64,000 nt of DNA from Candidatus Nitrososphaera gargensis Ga9.2 (GTDB taxonomy: Archaea > Thermoproteota > Nitrososphaeria > Nitrososphaerales > Nitrososphaeraceae): the NCBI RefSeq assembly GCF_000303155.1, contig NC_018719.1, positions 558,001-622,000 on the forward strand, written 5' to 3'. Of the stretch, positions 36,001-44,948 are shown piece by piece. Within the stretch, counting starts at the first letter, position 1, and each line of letters starts with the position of its first letter. Below the pieces are notes generated by a model that worked only from the letters and a program-made list of their open reading frames with translations, was not told the origin of the DNA and did no database searches. A program made the position numbers and the translations under genes.

Positions 36001-37142
36001 GGTTGTTGCGCTTTAACTGACGCTTTAGCTTATTTACAATACGGTCGCTTCTCTACTACAAGATAGTAACAGATAGTAAAAACTACTAAAAATTTGTTCT
36101 ATCTACAAGAATTTGGTAATAATAATTCTTGGTCAAGACAAAAACTCTTTAAAATTATAATTTCCAAAATATGTTAGCAACCATATGCTCATAGCGTAGC
36201 TATATGTGCACATGGTTGCACCTCAAAGACCAATCGAGCCCGAACGCCGCCAGTCTTTTTTGCAAAAAACAGATACGTACATACGCACGCATTATTTGGC
36301 GGCGAATAGGGCTTCACTATCTACTACAAATATTCAATGGCGGGGCCTAGTCTCACCAAAACTTTGTTTTAAGGGTTGCTTTTATATCTGCGCAGGCTGC
36401 TGCTGTGGCTGGTCTTGACTAAGACACATATGCACAGCTACAGACAGCTGCGGCCATGCGACAGAATGAAGAACCGCTTTTCGCCTTTGATTGCTTGCTT
36501 GCCTGGTGTGTTGTTGCTGATTTGCATACCTTTTGTCAATTGAAGAAGAAGTTCTGCACTTTAGGCATGAGATGAGAATTTATTCTATCTGAGCATAACG
36601 AGTTCAGATTCGATAAGCCAAGTGTTTCATTCAAGCTCTCCTTAAGCATCAAAAACCTCTGTTGCGTCTCTGTGAGTCATCTGCGTTATCAGAGATACTT
36701 GAGATAACAGTAGGGCATTTTAGGTTATGGTTATTTTTATATCAAATCTAAATTGCCATAGAGCAAGAACTGTTCAGATGTTTGACAATAACAACAAACA
36801 AACAACATCAAAATTGGGTGGATCCTTTTCCCCTAATAGACTAGCAAAGGATATTATCCGTACCCACTTGCATCAGACCACTTGATATCAGGTATCACTC
36901 CCACATCCTCTACCTTACGCAGTCCTCATCGGCGGATGGCTTGTGCTTATTACTCAATATCTGAAGTTCCTAACAAAGCCAGTCAACCTAAGACTTGACA
37001 GAGCCGGTATTGTTAAACAATAGAAAGGCTAAAAGTACCGAAGCTTGAACGGTATGGAAGATTTTACAATAACTATGTAGTGTCGAATAGAATCTGACTC
37101 CCTAGGGCTTATAGACATGGTTTAATTGAGCTGTCCTAAAAG
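36001..37142. other. Long non-coding or decayed region
   Basis: No intact gene. At about 36930-37022 a short frame reads LIGGWLVLITQYLKFLTK then a stop; the upstream part seems coding-like in another frame (TYPLASDHLISGIT-like at 36865), so this may be the end of a decayed membrane protein. A 70-codon frame at 36206-36418 has no features. No RNA gene recognised. Confidence 0.4.
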
Positions 37143-37286
37143 ATGAATGAAGACGAAAAGCCCACTCTTAGGCTGGACAGGGCTTACCGCTGCACAACAT
37201 GCGATGCCGTCTACCTTTTTCCACACGAAAAGGAGGAGCACTGTAGAGACACCGACCACAAAGAATTCATTGAGATACTGCTGTGA
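37143..37286 (+). CDS. Tiny C2H2 zinc-finger protein (47 residues)
   Basis: YRCTTCDAVYLFPHEKEEHC then DTDH: the Cys pair, Phe/Tyr core and His pair of a single C2H2-like finger. It resembles the C-terminal finger of the protein at 37808-38479 (YLCMKCGASFIY ... HVSETGH). The promoter may be the A/T-rich GGTTTAATTGAGC about 25 bases upstream. Confidence 0.62.
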   Translation: MNEDEKPTLRLDRAYRCTTCDAVYLFPHEKEEHCRDTDHKEFIEILL

Positions 37287-37375
37287 AGACTTTTGATGGA
37301 TATGTTGTTATGTATATAGTCTCCATTACAGGCAAAAGCGAATCGCTTTTATCCCAGTACACGACATGAAGAACC

Positions 37376-37645
37376 ATGAAATATGCCTACAGGACGTATG
37401 TTGCCGCCAGGATTTTAGATGCTGTAAAAAATGGAGCAAAGACAAACAGCAGCATAATGCACGAAGCTTTTGTTTCCTACGATGCATTGAGGAGGCATCT
37501 TGATGTCTTGATTGGAAGTGGTTTGCTTCAGTACTTTGAGCCAACAAGAAGGTACTACCAGATCACAGAGAAGGGCCTTCAATTTTTGCGCCTGTACAAC
37601 AGGGCAGAAGAAATGATCTGTATGGCGAGCAGTTGCAGTGCATAG
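37376..37645 (+). CDS. ArnR-like winged-helix regulator
   Basis: 89 residues. YRTYVAARILDAVKNGAKT, recognition region NSSIMHEAFVSYDALRRHLD, wing RRYYQITEKGLQFLRLYN. Closest to the protein at 32548-32844. It may control the neighbouring sensor-like gene at 37.8 kb, with which it shares strand and a 162-base gap. Confidence 0.82.
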   Translation: MKYAYRTYVAARILDAVKNGAKTNSSIMHEAFVSYDALRRHLDVLIGSGLLQYFEPTRRYYQITEKGLQFLRLYNRAEEMICMASSCSA

Positions 37646-37807
37646 AATATATAACATAATCACTGTCGGCTACAACAATGGTAGTTCGGCTGCGAGTAAC
37701 TGACAGGTCGTGTCAGAGATTCAACAGTATGACAATTGTTGTTAATTTGCTCAAAAACTTCACAAATTCAATTTATATTGGCCAAATGCGAGGCGTCAGC
37801 TGAAGTA

Positions 37808-38479
37808 ATGGGTACAGACCATAAAAGAAAGGAAAATCAACAGCCTATCGTCATGATGCTAACAGATCAGCAGGACATCATAGACAGGTTGACAAGAATC
37901 TTTGTCAACGCAGACTCTGAAATTTGTGCATGCATAGAATCTGAAACGCCAATTGCAACTACAGATATAGAATCTCTGGTAAAAGCAAAGCTTGCTGCAA
38001 GGAAAAGGGGTGTCAAGCTAAGATACATCACAGAAATCAAAGAAGGAAACCTGTATTATTGCAGAAAGCAGATAGGAATGATAACCGAGCTTAGGCACTT
38101 GGACTTTGTAAAGGGCAACTTTGTAGTAAGCGACAAAGAATTTCTATCAGTCCCTCTCATACCGGAAGAAGGCCCGGTTACCGAAGGCATCTATACGGAT
38201 GTAGACGCAATTGTGCTCCAGCAGCAATTAATTTTCGAAACTTTATGGAAAAAGGCGAGGCCTGCCGAGGAGCGCATTAGAGAATTGGAGAGGCGATATA
38301 ATTCACAAGAGAAATTCGTAGAAGAAGAAAACAACAAAAAACAACAAAAAATCATTGACAGGATATACCTATGCATGAAATGTGGTGCGTCCTTTATCTA
38401 CAGAGGGGAGGCTTTACAACATGTTTCAGAAACAGGTCATGATGAGACAAGGGAATTTCCTTTTGGCAATTCAATCTAG
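37808..38479 (+). CDS. Sensor-like protein with C-terminal C2H2 zinc finger
   Basis: 223 residues from the ATG at 37808; a TATA-like TTTATATTGG about 30 bases upstream supports this start over the earlier TTG. Residues about 10-150 (ADSEICACIESETPIATT, AARKRGVKLRYITEI, RHLDFVKGNFVVSDKEFL) form the phospholipase-D-like sensing domain found in TrmB-type regulators and thaumarchaeal histidine kinases, here without a kinase. A coiled coil with KKQQKII leads to a finger CMKCGASFIYRGEALQHVSE. A regulator role is inferred. Confidence 0.72.
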   Translation: MGTDHKRKENQQPIVMMLTDQQDIIDRLTRIFVNADSEICACIESETPIATTDIESLVKAKLAARKRGVKLRYITEIKEGNLYYCRKQIGMITELRHLDFVKGNFVVSDKEFLSVPLIPEEGPVTEGIYTDVDAIVLQQQLIFETLWKKARPAEERIRELERRYNSQEKFVEEENNKKQQKIIDRIYLCMKCGASFIYRGEALQHVSETGHDETREFPFGNSI

Positions 38480-39184
38480 AATTATGACATAATAACTGCA
38501 ATGAAAGATCAAGATGAACCCACGTCTGACATCCTCTCAACCCTGAAGGGTTTGAGGTTCCTGCCTGATCACATGGTTTTCCTGTCTTCTTTTACTACTA
38601 CCATCACGGAGGTTCTGGGCTTTGTCAGTTGCAGCCCCTGATACAGACAGAACAATGTGTGTGTGCGCCCGTGTACCTCGGTGGAGCTTCTTCTCACCTT
38701 TTTTCTTCTTCACTAGCTCTGTCGCCGTATTGCTGTTGGCGACCGGTTGTTGACTTTGCATCGCACGGCGTTGATCCACTGAGAAGCCTCGCTTTCAAGT
38801 TCACCATCTCGCAGCAGCCTCTCGCTGGATGGATAAAGCTTGCTATCAGCAGCATCTAAAAAATATAACAGCGATTCATCCCGCTGTAAATGGCAGGGGC
38901 TTTTTCTCGCCGCTGATTCCGTAACCTAGGCAGCCACCTCCGCACACTCCTGCTGAGCAAACAAGAGGCCACCACCACTACTGCTACAGGTAGATGCTAG
39001 GACAGGTCACAAGGAAGAAGTTTTCATACTATTGTTTGTGATGTGGTGCTTCTGGTCTATATGTCTCTTCAGATCTACCTTTGATTCAAAATACTACCCG
39101 CACATGTCACAACGTGAGGGCTTTCTGTCGTTAAGAAACTATTAGAGAGTTATCTCTCTATAAGATTTTTCTTACGCCGTTTGA
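38480..39184. other. Non-coding region with a zinc-finger relic
   Basis: A 46-codon frame (38501-38641, MKDQDEPTSDILSTLKGLRF) overlaps a hairpin at 38535-38555 and cannot be judged. Other frames show no coding character. A broken zinc-finger gene lies at 39010-39139. Confidence 0.4.
39010..39139 (-). pseudogene. Broken C2H2 zinc-finger gene
   Basis: The minus strand reads DRKPSRCDMCG, TAG (39096-39094), then YFESKVDLKRHIDQKHH, an almost perfect C2H2 finger cut by one stop. No ATG is left in front because of another stop just upstream. It is a relative of the tiny zinc-finger genes at 37.1 and 46.7 kb. Confidence 0.6.
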
Positions 39185-39613
39185 CTAGTGATTGGGAATC
39201 TCATGCTCGCCTGCATTATGACAATTATTGGATGTTGATTTCAAGTTTGTGCCATACATTATTGCGGTACTAATTACTGGACGGTTACTTTGTGCAGATT
39301 CGCCGCCAAGGGATACGGATTGTTGTACAAATCGTTCAACACAAAGATCCGAACCATATACATCCCCGGTTGGAAGCACCAGCATCATTTCTTTTGGAGT
39401 TGACTTAAAAGCATCACATTCCATAATAGACTTGTTAAGCGTCTCTATCTTTTTGATCTGTGTCCTTGTAGATATGTACGGATCCGATAGCCCAACAATG
39501 TCCATGAAGAAAAAGTTGGCATGTATCAAGTTGATATTGGACATGAGGCTCAAAGGGCTTACATGACCCCTTTCTTTCGCTTCACGATAAACTATTTTTG
39601 CTGTTCCAGTCAT
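39185..39613 (-). pseudogene. Truncated nucleotidyl-cyclase-like protein
   Basis: The first 95 residues match a thaumarchaeal protein family related to class III adenylate cyclases: NFFFMDIVGLSDPYISTRTQ, STPKEMMLVLPTGD. After LPTGD the frame slips. The next frame continues GMYMVRIF and PYPLAANLHK, matching the expected GDGMxIGF and LxLAxxLHK, before a stop. The C-terminal half, with the rest of the active site, is missing. The gene is therefore dead. Confidence 0.68.
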
Positions 39614-40054
39614 AATAGAGGGTCACTACAATGATATGCCCATTTGCTGGAGAATAGTATGCCTGATGACATTATCTTCTCGATATCGAATCAGCCCTCT
39701 ATGATCCTAATCCACTTTTACCCACCAAAGGCCACAAAATCAAGATCTAACCAGAGAGATACTTCTATGCAATTGACTCTAATTGAAGCTATATTTGCAG
39801 TAACTTGCTACGCTACAATGCTAACCGTTACGAACCTAAAGAGGAATAACAAGAATGATGACAACAACAAGCACTCTAAAGGCAGTACTCTGGCAATCAA
39901 CAAGCCATAATAGTCAGAAAAGTGAGAGAGAGAGAGGAGTGGCTTCTGTATCAAGAGTGGTCTGTGTTTGTTCCCCCACCCTGATTCCCAAATTTGGAGA
40001 CAATGCCACATGAGTATAATATAGAGATATCTTCTATATTTTTATATCCCTATT
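39614..40054. other. Intergenic region, no sure gene
   Basis: One 47-codon frame (39767-39910, MQLTLIEAIFAVTCYATML plus basic tail) could be a small membrane protein but has no supporting promoter. The TATA-like TATATTTTTATATCC at 40035-40049 serves the next gene. Confidence 0.4.
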
Positions 40055-40303
40055 GTGAATAGAATACGGGTAAACGTATTGGAGAGACATACAATCAGAA
40101 TAGACTCTTCATCTGGCAATAATTCTAGCAGTCGCGGCATTGAACTGCAACAAATGCATTGGGACATAGCTAAATTGTTAGAACTAGGCATTAGTGAGGA
40201 ATGGTTGTCTGAATCAAATATCACTCCAAAACAGGCAAGAGACTTGGTAAAAGGACTATTATACTTGAGAGAAAAATACACGAAGAAAGAGGCAGGTTTT
40301 TAG
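40055..40303 (+). CDS. Hypothetical small helical protein
   Basis: 82 residues from GTG. The C-terminal half is helical (HWDIAKLLELGISEEWL, NITPKQARDLVKGLLYL). The TATA-like TTTTTATATCCC lies close before the GTG, so either the transcript is leaderless or a later start is used. No family recognised. A broken NitrOD5-like gene follows 16 bases later. Confidence 0.5.
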   Translation: MNRIRVNVLERHTIRIDSSSGNNSSSRGIELQQMHWDIAKLLELGISEEWLSESNITPKQARDLVKGLLYLREKYTKKEAGF

Positions 40304-40319
40304 ATACTCTAAGGTACTG

Positions 40320-40613
40320 CTGAAACTGACCAACCAAAAGGAAGTATCTACAGCAGTGGAGAAACACAGTCAGATCCCGGGTGATATCCAGAGGAAAGCA
40401 TTTGATAAATTCGATGTTTTTGGTATTGTGTTTAGAGATTATTTAATTGAAGAAATAGAACGGCAAGGTATTGTATTTGATTACAAGCATCACTACAGAC
40501 TTCAAGAAATTGAAGAATGACTTGAAAACTTGTTTGGTGATGATGCTACTCCATTGCTTATAGAGAGAATCAAGAGAATCTTGAATGATCTAAAATTGTC
40601 GGTGATCATATAG
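40320..40613 (+). pseudogene. NitrOD5-like protein with internal stop
   Basis: Reading from about 40320 gives IQRKAFDKFDVFGIVFRDYL, EIERQGIVFDYKHHYRLQEI then TGA at 40518-40520, then LENLFGDDATPLLIERIKRI in the same frame. The C-terminal part matches the protein at 40787-41059 (LENILGEDATELLIQRW). No ATG opens the frame, and a single stop cuts it, so it is a decayed paralogue. Confidence 0.66.
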
Positions 40614-40786
40614 TGCTGCCGGCACTGCAATTTGGTTATCTCTATTTGTGGCCATACGATCATCACCAGCCTAGGAATATATGAAGCCAGAATCCAGCGC
40701 TGCAAAACCACTACCACTTGGAATATTCAAATATAGATAAGAGACCGCGAACGCTCTAAATCCGGTCATGATCATTGTTATTGTAA

Positions 40787-41059
40787 TTATTCTTCTAGTG
40801 CCTTCCACCATCTCTGAATCAGTAGCTCAGTAGCATCTTCTCCCAATATGTTTTCTAATGCCTGCTCAATCTGCTTAAAAGAGTATGGATTCGTTCCATC
40901 CAAGTCGATCCCCTTATTCTGCAAATCATGCAGTAACGCTTCCTTTGAACTTTGTCCCAGAATACTCAGTGACTTATCAAATGCAATTTTCAAACGTTCC
41001 GCAGAAACGGGTTCTTCGCAGCTAAATTCTTTTTTTGACAAATCTGGAATACTTGCCAA
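40787..41059 (-). CDS. NitrOD5-like domain protein
   Basis: 90 residues. The core AERLKIAFDKSLSILGQSSK, HDLQNKGIDLDG, YSFKQIEQALENILGEDA is the pattern of the small helical NitrOD5 domain named from Nitrososphaera genomes. It often follows sensor or regulator domains; here it stands alone. Function unknown. The start MASIPDLSKK is supported by A/T-rich TTAATATAAGG about 25 bases upstream on this strand, facing the divergent gene at 41139. Confidence 0.75.
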   Translation of the reverse strand: MASIPDLSKKEFSCEEPVSAERLKIAFDKSLSILGQSSKEALLHDLQNKGIDLDGTNPYSFKQIEQALENILGEDATELLIQRWWKALEE

Positions 41060-41138
41060 AAAGGGGGCACCTTATATTAAAAGTATCTCTATTGTGCTTT
41101 GTAATACTAATAATAGGAGGCTTGCAAGATACTCGAAA

Positions 41139-41498
41139 ATGGACTATTCAGACCTTTGCCAAAAGGTTGATTTCCTCGGACAAAATCTGGTGTGTGTAAT
41201 TGTAGTCAAGAAGGGAAAACTAGTGGCTTCCAAAGTAAAGCCAGGCTTGGAAGCTCTCAATGAAAAGAGATTTGCAGACATGTTCACCCAAGTTCAAATT
41301 ATGGTAGGTGTTGCCCAGACCGCAGAAGATATCCTTGGTGGCATGGAGCATGTCAAAGTAAGATATGGCAATGGTTTGGATGTCTACCTATTTCCTTTGG
41401 AAACGCCATCCGAAAAAACAATTCTTGTAGTTGCGGTAATGCGACCGTATAACACTGATGACCTGCTTGAAAAAATCGTTAATGTTATCAGAACCTGA
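41139..41498 (+). CDS. Hypothetical protein, roadblock-like layout
   Basis: 119 residues from ATG 41139, with AGGAGG 18 bases before it and TTATATTAAAAG about 60-70 bases before. Strand-helix order (LVCVIVVKKGKLVASKVKPG, MVGVAQTAEDILGGMEHVKV, ILVVAVMRPYNTDDLLEKI) resembles the DUF6659-like protein at 33174-33584. Likely a small signalling or scaffold protein; role unproved. Its 3' end overlaps the convergent broken gene by 11 bases. Confidence 0.65.
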   Translation: MDYSDLCQKVDFLGQNLVCVIVVKKGKLVASKVKPGLEALNEKRFADMFTQVQIMVGVAQTAEDILGGMEHVKVRYGNGLDVYLFPLETPSEKTILVVAVMRPYNTDDLLEKIVNVIRT

Positions 41499-42665
41499 AT
41501 GGTGAATTCCATATACAATGGACTTTTTCGTGTTCGACATCCTTGATTTCTGCTTTGATTATCATTTCCGGTTTTTGTCTAGAAAAATATTGATTTGAAG
41601 TTCCGCTCGATCTCTTTTCGTGTCTTGGTTCCCCGACTATAGGAGCTTCTTTTATCCAAGATACATATTCCCATTTCCACAGGTCATGGTTGTTGTCATG
41701 TGGCCCCATCGCATGGTTGGATGTGTTGATAAACACAATAGGATGATACTGATCTGCAAAATAGTATTCTATCTCCCTGTGAGGAGCCGGCGGCTTGTCA
41801 AGATGAGTGGTATCGTATTCCAAGTTATGATTTCCGCTGTATATTCCTTCAAAGACAAAATAGTTGCTATTCATGCTATCTTTGACAAAGTGGATTTTGA
41901 AAGTCTCTATATCTATCAGGCGCCCATAAAGGATCTTCCTAAGCCACCGATAGATCCCGTCAGCAAACCTGAATTTGCGCAGCTGCTCGTTATTGAACAG
42001 CAGTGAGACCTCGATATCCGCGAGCCGTCAGGGTTTGTTGATTTCGCACAGTGCATTTCGCGCAAAAAGTTATCAAGCGAATCAACTGCCGGTTGGTAGA
42101 TAACAGGTACAACATCATCGAGCTTTTCGACCTCGACTCGAAAGATGTTATTATTGCTTGCAGGCGTTGGAGCCTCCTCCAAATATTTCCGTATCTTTTC
42201 ATAAACTCCATACACCACGCTTGACCGGATATCAGCAGAACCGGCCCTTGTCCACTCCCAGACTTGCGACCGGCTTCCAAGATCAAAGACCCATCTATCG
42301 TGGACGATCTCTTTGACTGATTGTGGCAGATTTTTCCTTTTTGATGCTGAAAGTGTATAGTCCTTTTCAAGCCGCGGTTCAGAGATTTCACTTGGGTCCA
42401 CGTCCACTCCAAGCATGAAGCGCAGCTGCACCGGTATGGAGCCCATGTAGTCACTGTTGCGGTTGGTCTTGCTTCTGATTACAAAGCGTATCTTGCCATC
42501 ATCAAGCTTTTTTGCAACATCTACTGTGCAATTGTCCCAATCAAGTTTTATCACACGGTCAGTGAACGCAAATTTTTTCTTGGCATTTGCCACCTGCAGT
42601 ATTTCGTATTCGTTTACAGCATGGGAAAACCATACGAGATCCCTGCGATAGGTAGCAGAAGACAT
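41488..42665 (-). pseudogene. Unrecognised 390-residue protein, single frame change
   Basis: The first frame runs from ATG 42665 to about residue 218 (MSSATYRRDLVWFSHAVNEY ... REMHCAKSTNPDGSRI). The next frame then carries on without a start codon: DIEVSLLFNNEQLRKFRFAD, RWLRKILYGRLIDIETFKI, and on through NYFVFEGIYSGNHNLEYD to the stop at 41488. Both parts look like real protein, so one base lost or gained near 42020-42030 splits one gene. It may be a pseudogene, a sequence error or a true frameshift site. No family recognised; the C-terminal half is rich in His, Trp and Tyr. Confidence 0.62.
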
Positions 42666-42909
42666 TCAGATATTGTTTGATGTTGTACCTGCCTCTGTAC
42701 TTATATCTTGGTGTAGAACTTTACCAACTGGCACGATGAAGTGAGAATGGTCACTGATGATTTCATGGTAGGAAAATGGTGCTCGCCTCCAAGTCAACTT
42801 GGTCTCGGCGTCTTTGCGCCAAGCTTCCTAAGCGTAGAGCGAGTCCCAGAGGGCAGCAGGCTTTGCCTACGGTTTACGCTAAAGCGCAGAGGATAAATTC
42901 TGCATTGCC
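42666..42909. other. Hairpin-rich, G/C-rich segment; possible structured RNA
   Basis: 42789-42880 holds several stems in a row: CCAAGT-CA-ACTTGG, GGCG-TCTTTG-CGCC, and AGCGTA (42831-42836) pairing with TACGCT (42875-42880) around AGGC-TTT-GCCT. A TATA-like CTTATATC on the plus strand at about 42698-42706 could drive a transcript. No tRNA arms (no GTTCRANNC) are present. Confidence 0.35.
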
Positions 42910-43104
42910 TTATCTTGAGGCCAGTATCGATATCGCCTTTTTGTATAGGACGCTTTCCATCGCAGCCTTGTAAAGACCTTCGGCCTCATCCCTGTATGCA
43001 GGTATCCAATACTGCGAGCCATCGTTGCACGTTACCTGCACCGAAAAGTGCTTCATGCTGTTCGCGACTCGCACTATTCCCCAAGCATGGCTGTTATCCT
43101 GCAC
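42910..43104 (-). CDS. Small hypothetical protein (64 residues)
   Basis: HAWGIVRVANSMKHFSVQV, then YWIPAYRDEAEGLYKAAM and a final helix: a compact alpha/beta protein by pattern. Good third-base G/C content suggests it is real. No family recognised. It ends inside the region flanked by structured DNA. Confidence 0.55.
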   Translation of the reverse strand: MQDNSHAWGIVRVANSMKHFSVQVTCNDGSQYWIPAYRDEAEGLYKAAMESVLYKKAISILASR

Positions 43105-43162
43105 GCCTTTTCCTCTCCGTCGAGGAGGCCTGCTCAGAGCATCAGCTACGCTTGCGTACGTG

Positions 43163-43321
43163 CTAGGATATCTCCCTTAGCCTTGGGCGCCTGACCTCGA
43201 TCTTGGCTATCCTGCCATACTTGCGTATGCGGAATATCCGTGCCTTTGAGATTGCCACAAGAGCAGCCAGCGTCGGAAAGAACCCTAGTGCCACCCACAT
43301 TGCGGATTCTATCGGTTCCAT
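43163..43321 (-). CDS. Tiny membrane protein (52 residues)
   Basis: MEPIESAMWVALGFFPTLAA begins a single membrane helix (about 8-25), followed by a basic tail (RIFRIRKYGRIAKIEVRRP). Same strand as the 64-residue protein, 58 bases upstream of it. No family recognised. Confidence 0.55.
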   Translation of the reverse strand: MEPIESAMWVALGFFPTLAALVAISKARIFRIRKYGRIAKIEVRRPRLREIS

Positions 43322-43869
43322 GTCATAGTAATTCCATGCAAGAATGATTAACCCTGCTTAGCAGTACATTAAACGACTCATGTCAATAGCGTGATAATCA
43401 TATCTTTTACTGATTAATCATAATCCTGATCAACAAATTAAGTATCTGCAGCCTGTCGGCAAATGATGACAGGATTTTGCTATACCATCAATGCGAATAG
43501 TCCTTGCATTTGCAGATTCCACACGGCAGCTTGTCTGTATTTGGATTGAAAACACGAGTTCTCAGGTCATGGTTGCACTTGCAAATGTTGGATGCGCTGG
43601 ACATATTCTGTGCTGCAGTAGTGTCATAATTTTAGAATATTTCGGTTGTATCAAAAGACATTGGTTGGTATCGCAATTGCGAACCACATAAACTCTTTAA
43701 AACTATCAAAGGTTTTAGCATCGCAAAGCGAACGCTGGCTTTTTGGCGGTTTAGGACGAGGTATACTCAAATTTAAAAAGAATTGAAGAAAATTGAAAAC
43801 AAGGAAAAGCTATCCCGAGCGATTGCTAGCCTGGATTCAGTCATGCGAAGCACATAAGGGAAAAGGAAA
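43322..43869. other. A/T-rich intergenic region
   Basis: No clear gene; a 66-codon frame at 43491-43691 lacks coding character. The 3' part leads to the small HEAT-like gene. Confidence 0.45.
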
Positions 43870-44051
43870 ATGAAAAGTACGCTAGCTGAAGTGATTGCCA
43901 TGCTAAACAATGAGGATAGCTCTATACAGGTGAGAGCTGTCAATGCCGTAAGCAGTTTAGAAAATGTGACGCAGCTCCATTGGCTAGAGCCCTACCAAAG
44001 AGTAGCCATATGGCAGAGGCTCTATCGGAGCTCGAATCAATAAGGGGATAA
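43870..44051 (+). pseudogene. Small HEAT-like gene with frame change, upstream of the kinase
   Basis: From ATG 43870: MKSTLAEVIAMLNNEDSSIQ and VRAVNAVSSLENV, a HEAT-type helix pair. The frame then turns odd, while the next frame reads APLARALPKSSHMAEALSEL and ESIRG to a stop at 44051, which restores helical pattern. One base change near 43965 probably broke the gene. If real, it might have been a partner of the kinase 70 bases downstream. Confidence 0.5.
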
Positions 44052-44123
44052 TAATAGAATGTGCTTGTGCAGCACAGTATAATATAATATTTCTGAGATG
44101 CTACATATTGCTCAGCAAAGGTC

Positions 44124-44948
44124 TTGAAATACAAAATAATCGAGAAGGCAGGATCAGGTGGATTTGGAAATGTGTACAAAGTAGAAGGTAATGATGGCAA
44201 TATCTATGCGATGAAACTGCTCAAGGATCTAAATGCAGTCAACAAGCAACGATTTGACAGGGAGATCAAGATCCTTGCCCAGCTTGACCATCCAAACATT
44301 GTTAAGATAGTAGAGTGGAACCTAGGCGGCGACCCACCCGATTTTAGCCCGTGGTATACCATGGAATACCTCCGGGGTGGCTCCCTCAGGCAGCATATGG
44401 ACGAAAAATTCAGGGAAAACTATGTCTTTCAGAGGAACTGGACGATCAAGACAGTAATTTTACCTATCCTGCACGCCTTTGGGCAGGCACATCATGCGGG
44501 CATTTACCACCGCGATTTGAAGCCAGATAATATCCTATATACAGATGATCACAGAGCTCAAATCAAGATAACAGACTGGGGCCTTGGAAGAGATATCGAT
44601 AGAAAATCATTAGCGTTAACTGCCGCAACAGGAGAAGTAGGGGGAACGCCAGGCTATTGCGCCCCCGAACAATGGTTCTCCCTTGATAATATTGACGGGC
44701 GCGCAGATATTTTCTCGCTTGGAGTCATATTTTACGAAATGATGACAGGGAAAAGGCCTCCATCATATAACAATGACATGAAGAGGCCGGTTATTGAACC
44801 TCCTTCGAGATTTCATCCTACTATCTCCAAGGATCTTGATGCCATTATTTTGAGAATGGTTGATCTCGATCCTGAAAAACGGTACACGTCTGTATTGGAA
44901 TTAATACCAGACATAGAATTGCTAGAAGACGCTAGATACTATTACTAG
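44124..44948 (+). CDS. Eukaryote-like Ser/Thr protein kinase
   Basis: 274 residues, a bare kinase domain. Motifs: Gly loop GSGGFGNVY (about 10-18), YAMKLL with the ATP Lys (about 32), REIKIL Glu, catalytic loop HRDLKPDN (about 129), ITDWGLGRD in place of DFG (about 150), GTPGYCAPEQW (about 175) and DIFSLGVIFYEMMTG. All residues for activity are present. No membrane segment or sensor domain follows. Hanks-type kinases of this bacterial shape are sparse in archaea, so transfer from bacteria is likely. The start is TTG 44124 just before the Gly loop. Confidence 0.92.
   Translation: MKYKIIEKAGSGGFGNVYKVEGNDGNIYAMKLLKDLNAVNKQRFDREIKILAQLDHPNIVKIVEWNLGGDPPDFSPWYTMEYLRGGSLRQHMDEKFRENYVFQRNWTIKTVILPILHAFGQAHHAGIYHRDLKPDNILYTDDHRAQIKITDWGLGRDIDRKSLALTAATGEVGGTPGYCAPEQWFSLDNIDGRADIFSLGVIFYEMMTGKRPPSYNNDMKRPVIEPPSRFHPTISKDLDAIILRMVDLDPEKRYTSVLELIPDIELLEDARYYY

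Noticed and set aside
39094-39096. In-frame TAG as possible pyrrolysine codon
   Set aside because: It falls inside a zinc-finger core where Phe or Lys is usual, and there is an upstream stop and no ATG; a dead gene.
40518-40520. In-frame TGA as possible selenocysteine codon
   Set aside because: No selenocysteine element and no start codon; neighbouring paralogue has Gln/Ala at this place, so nonsense decay is simpler.
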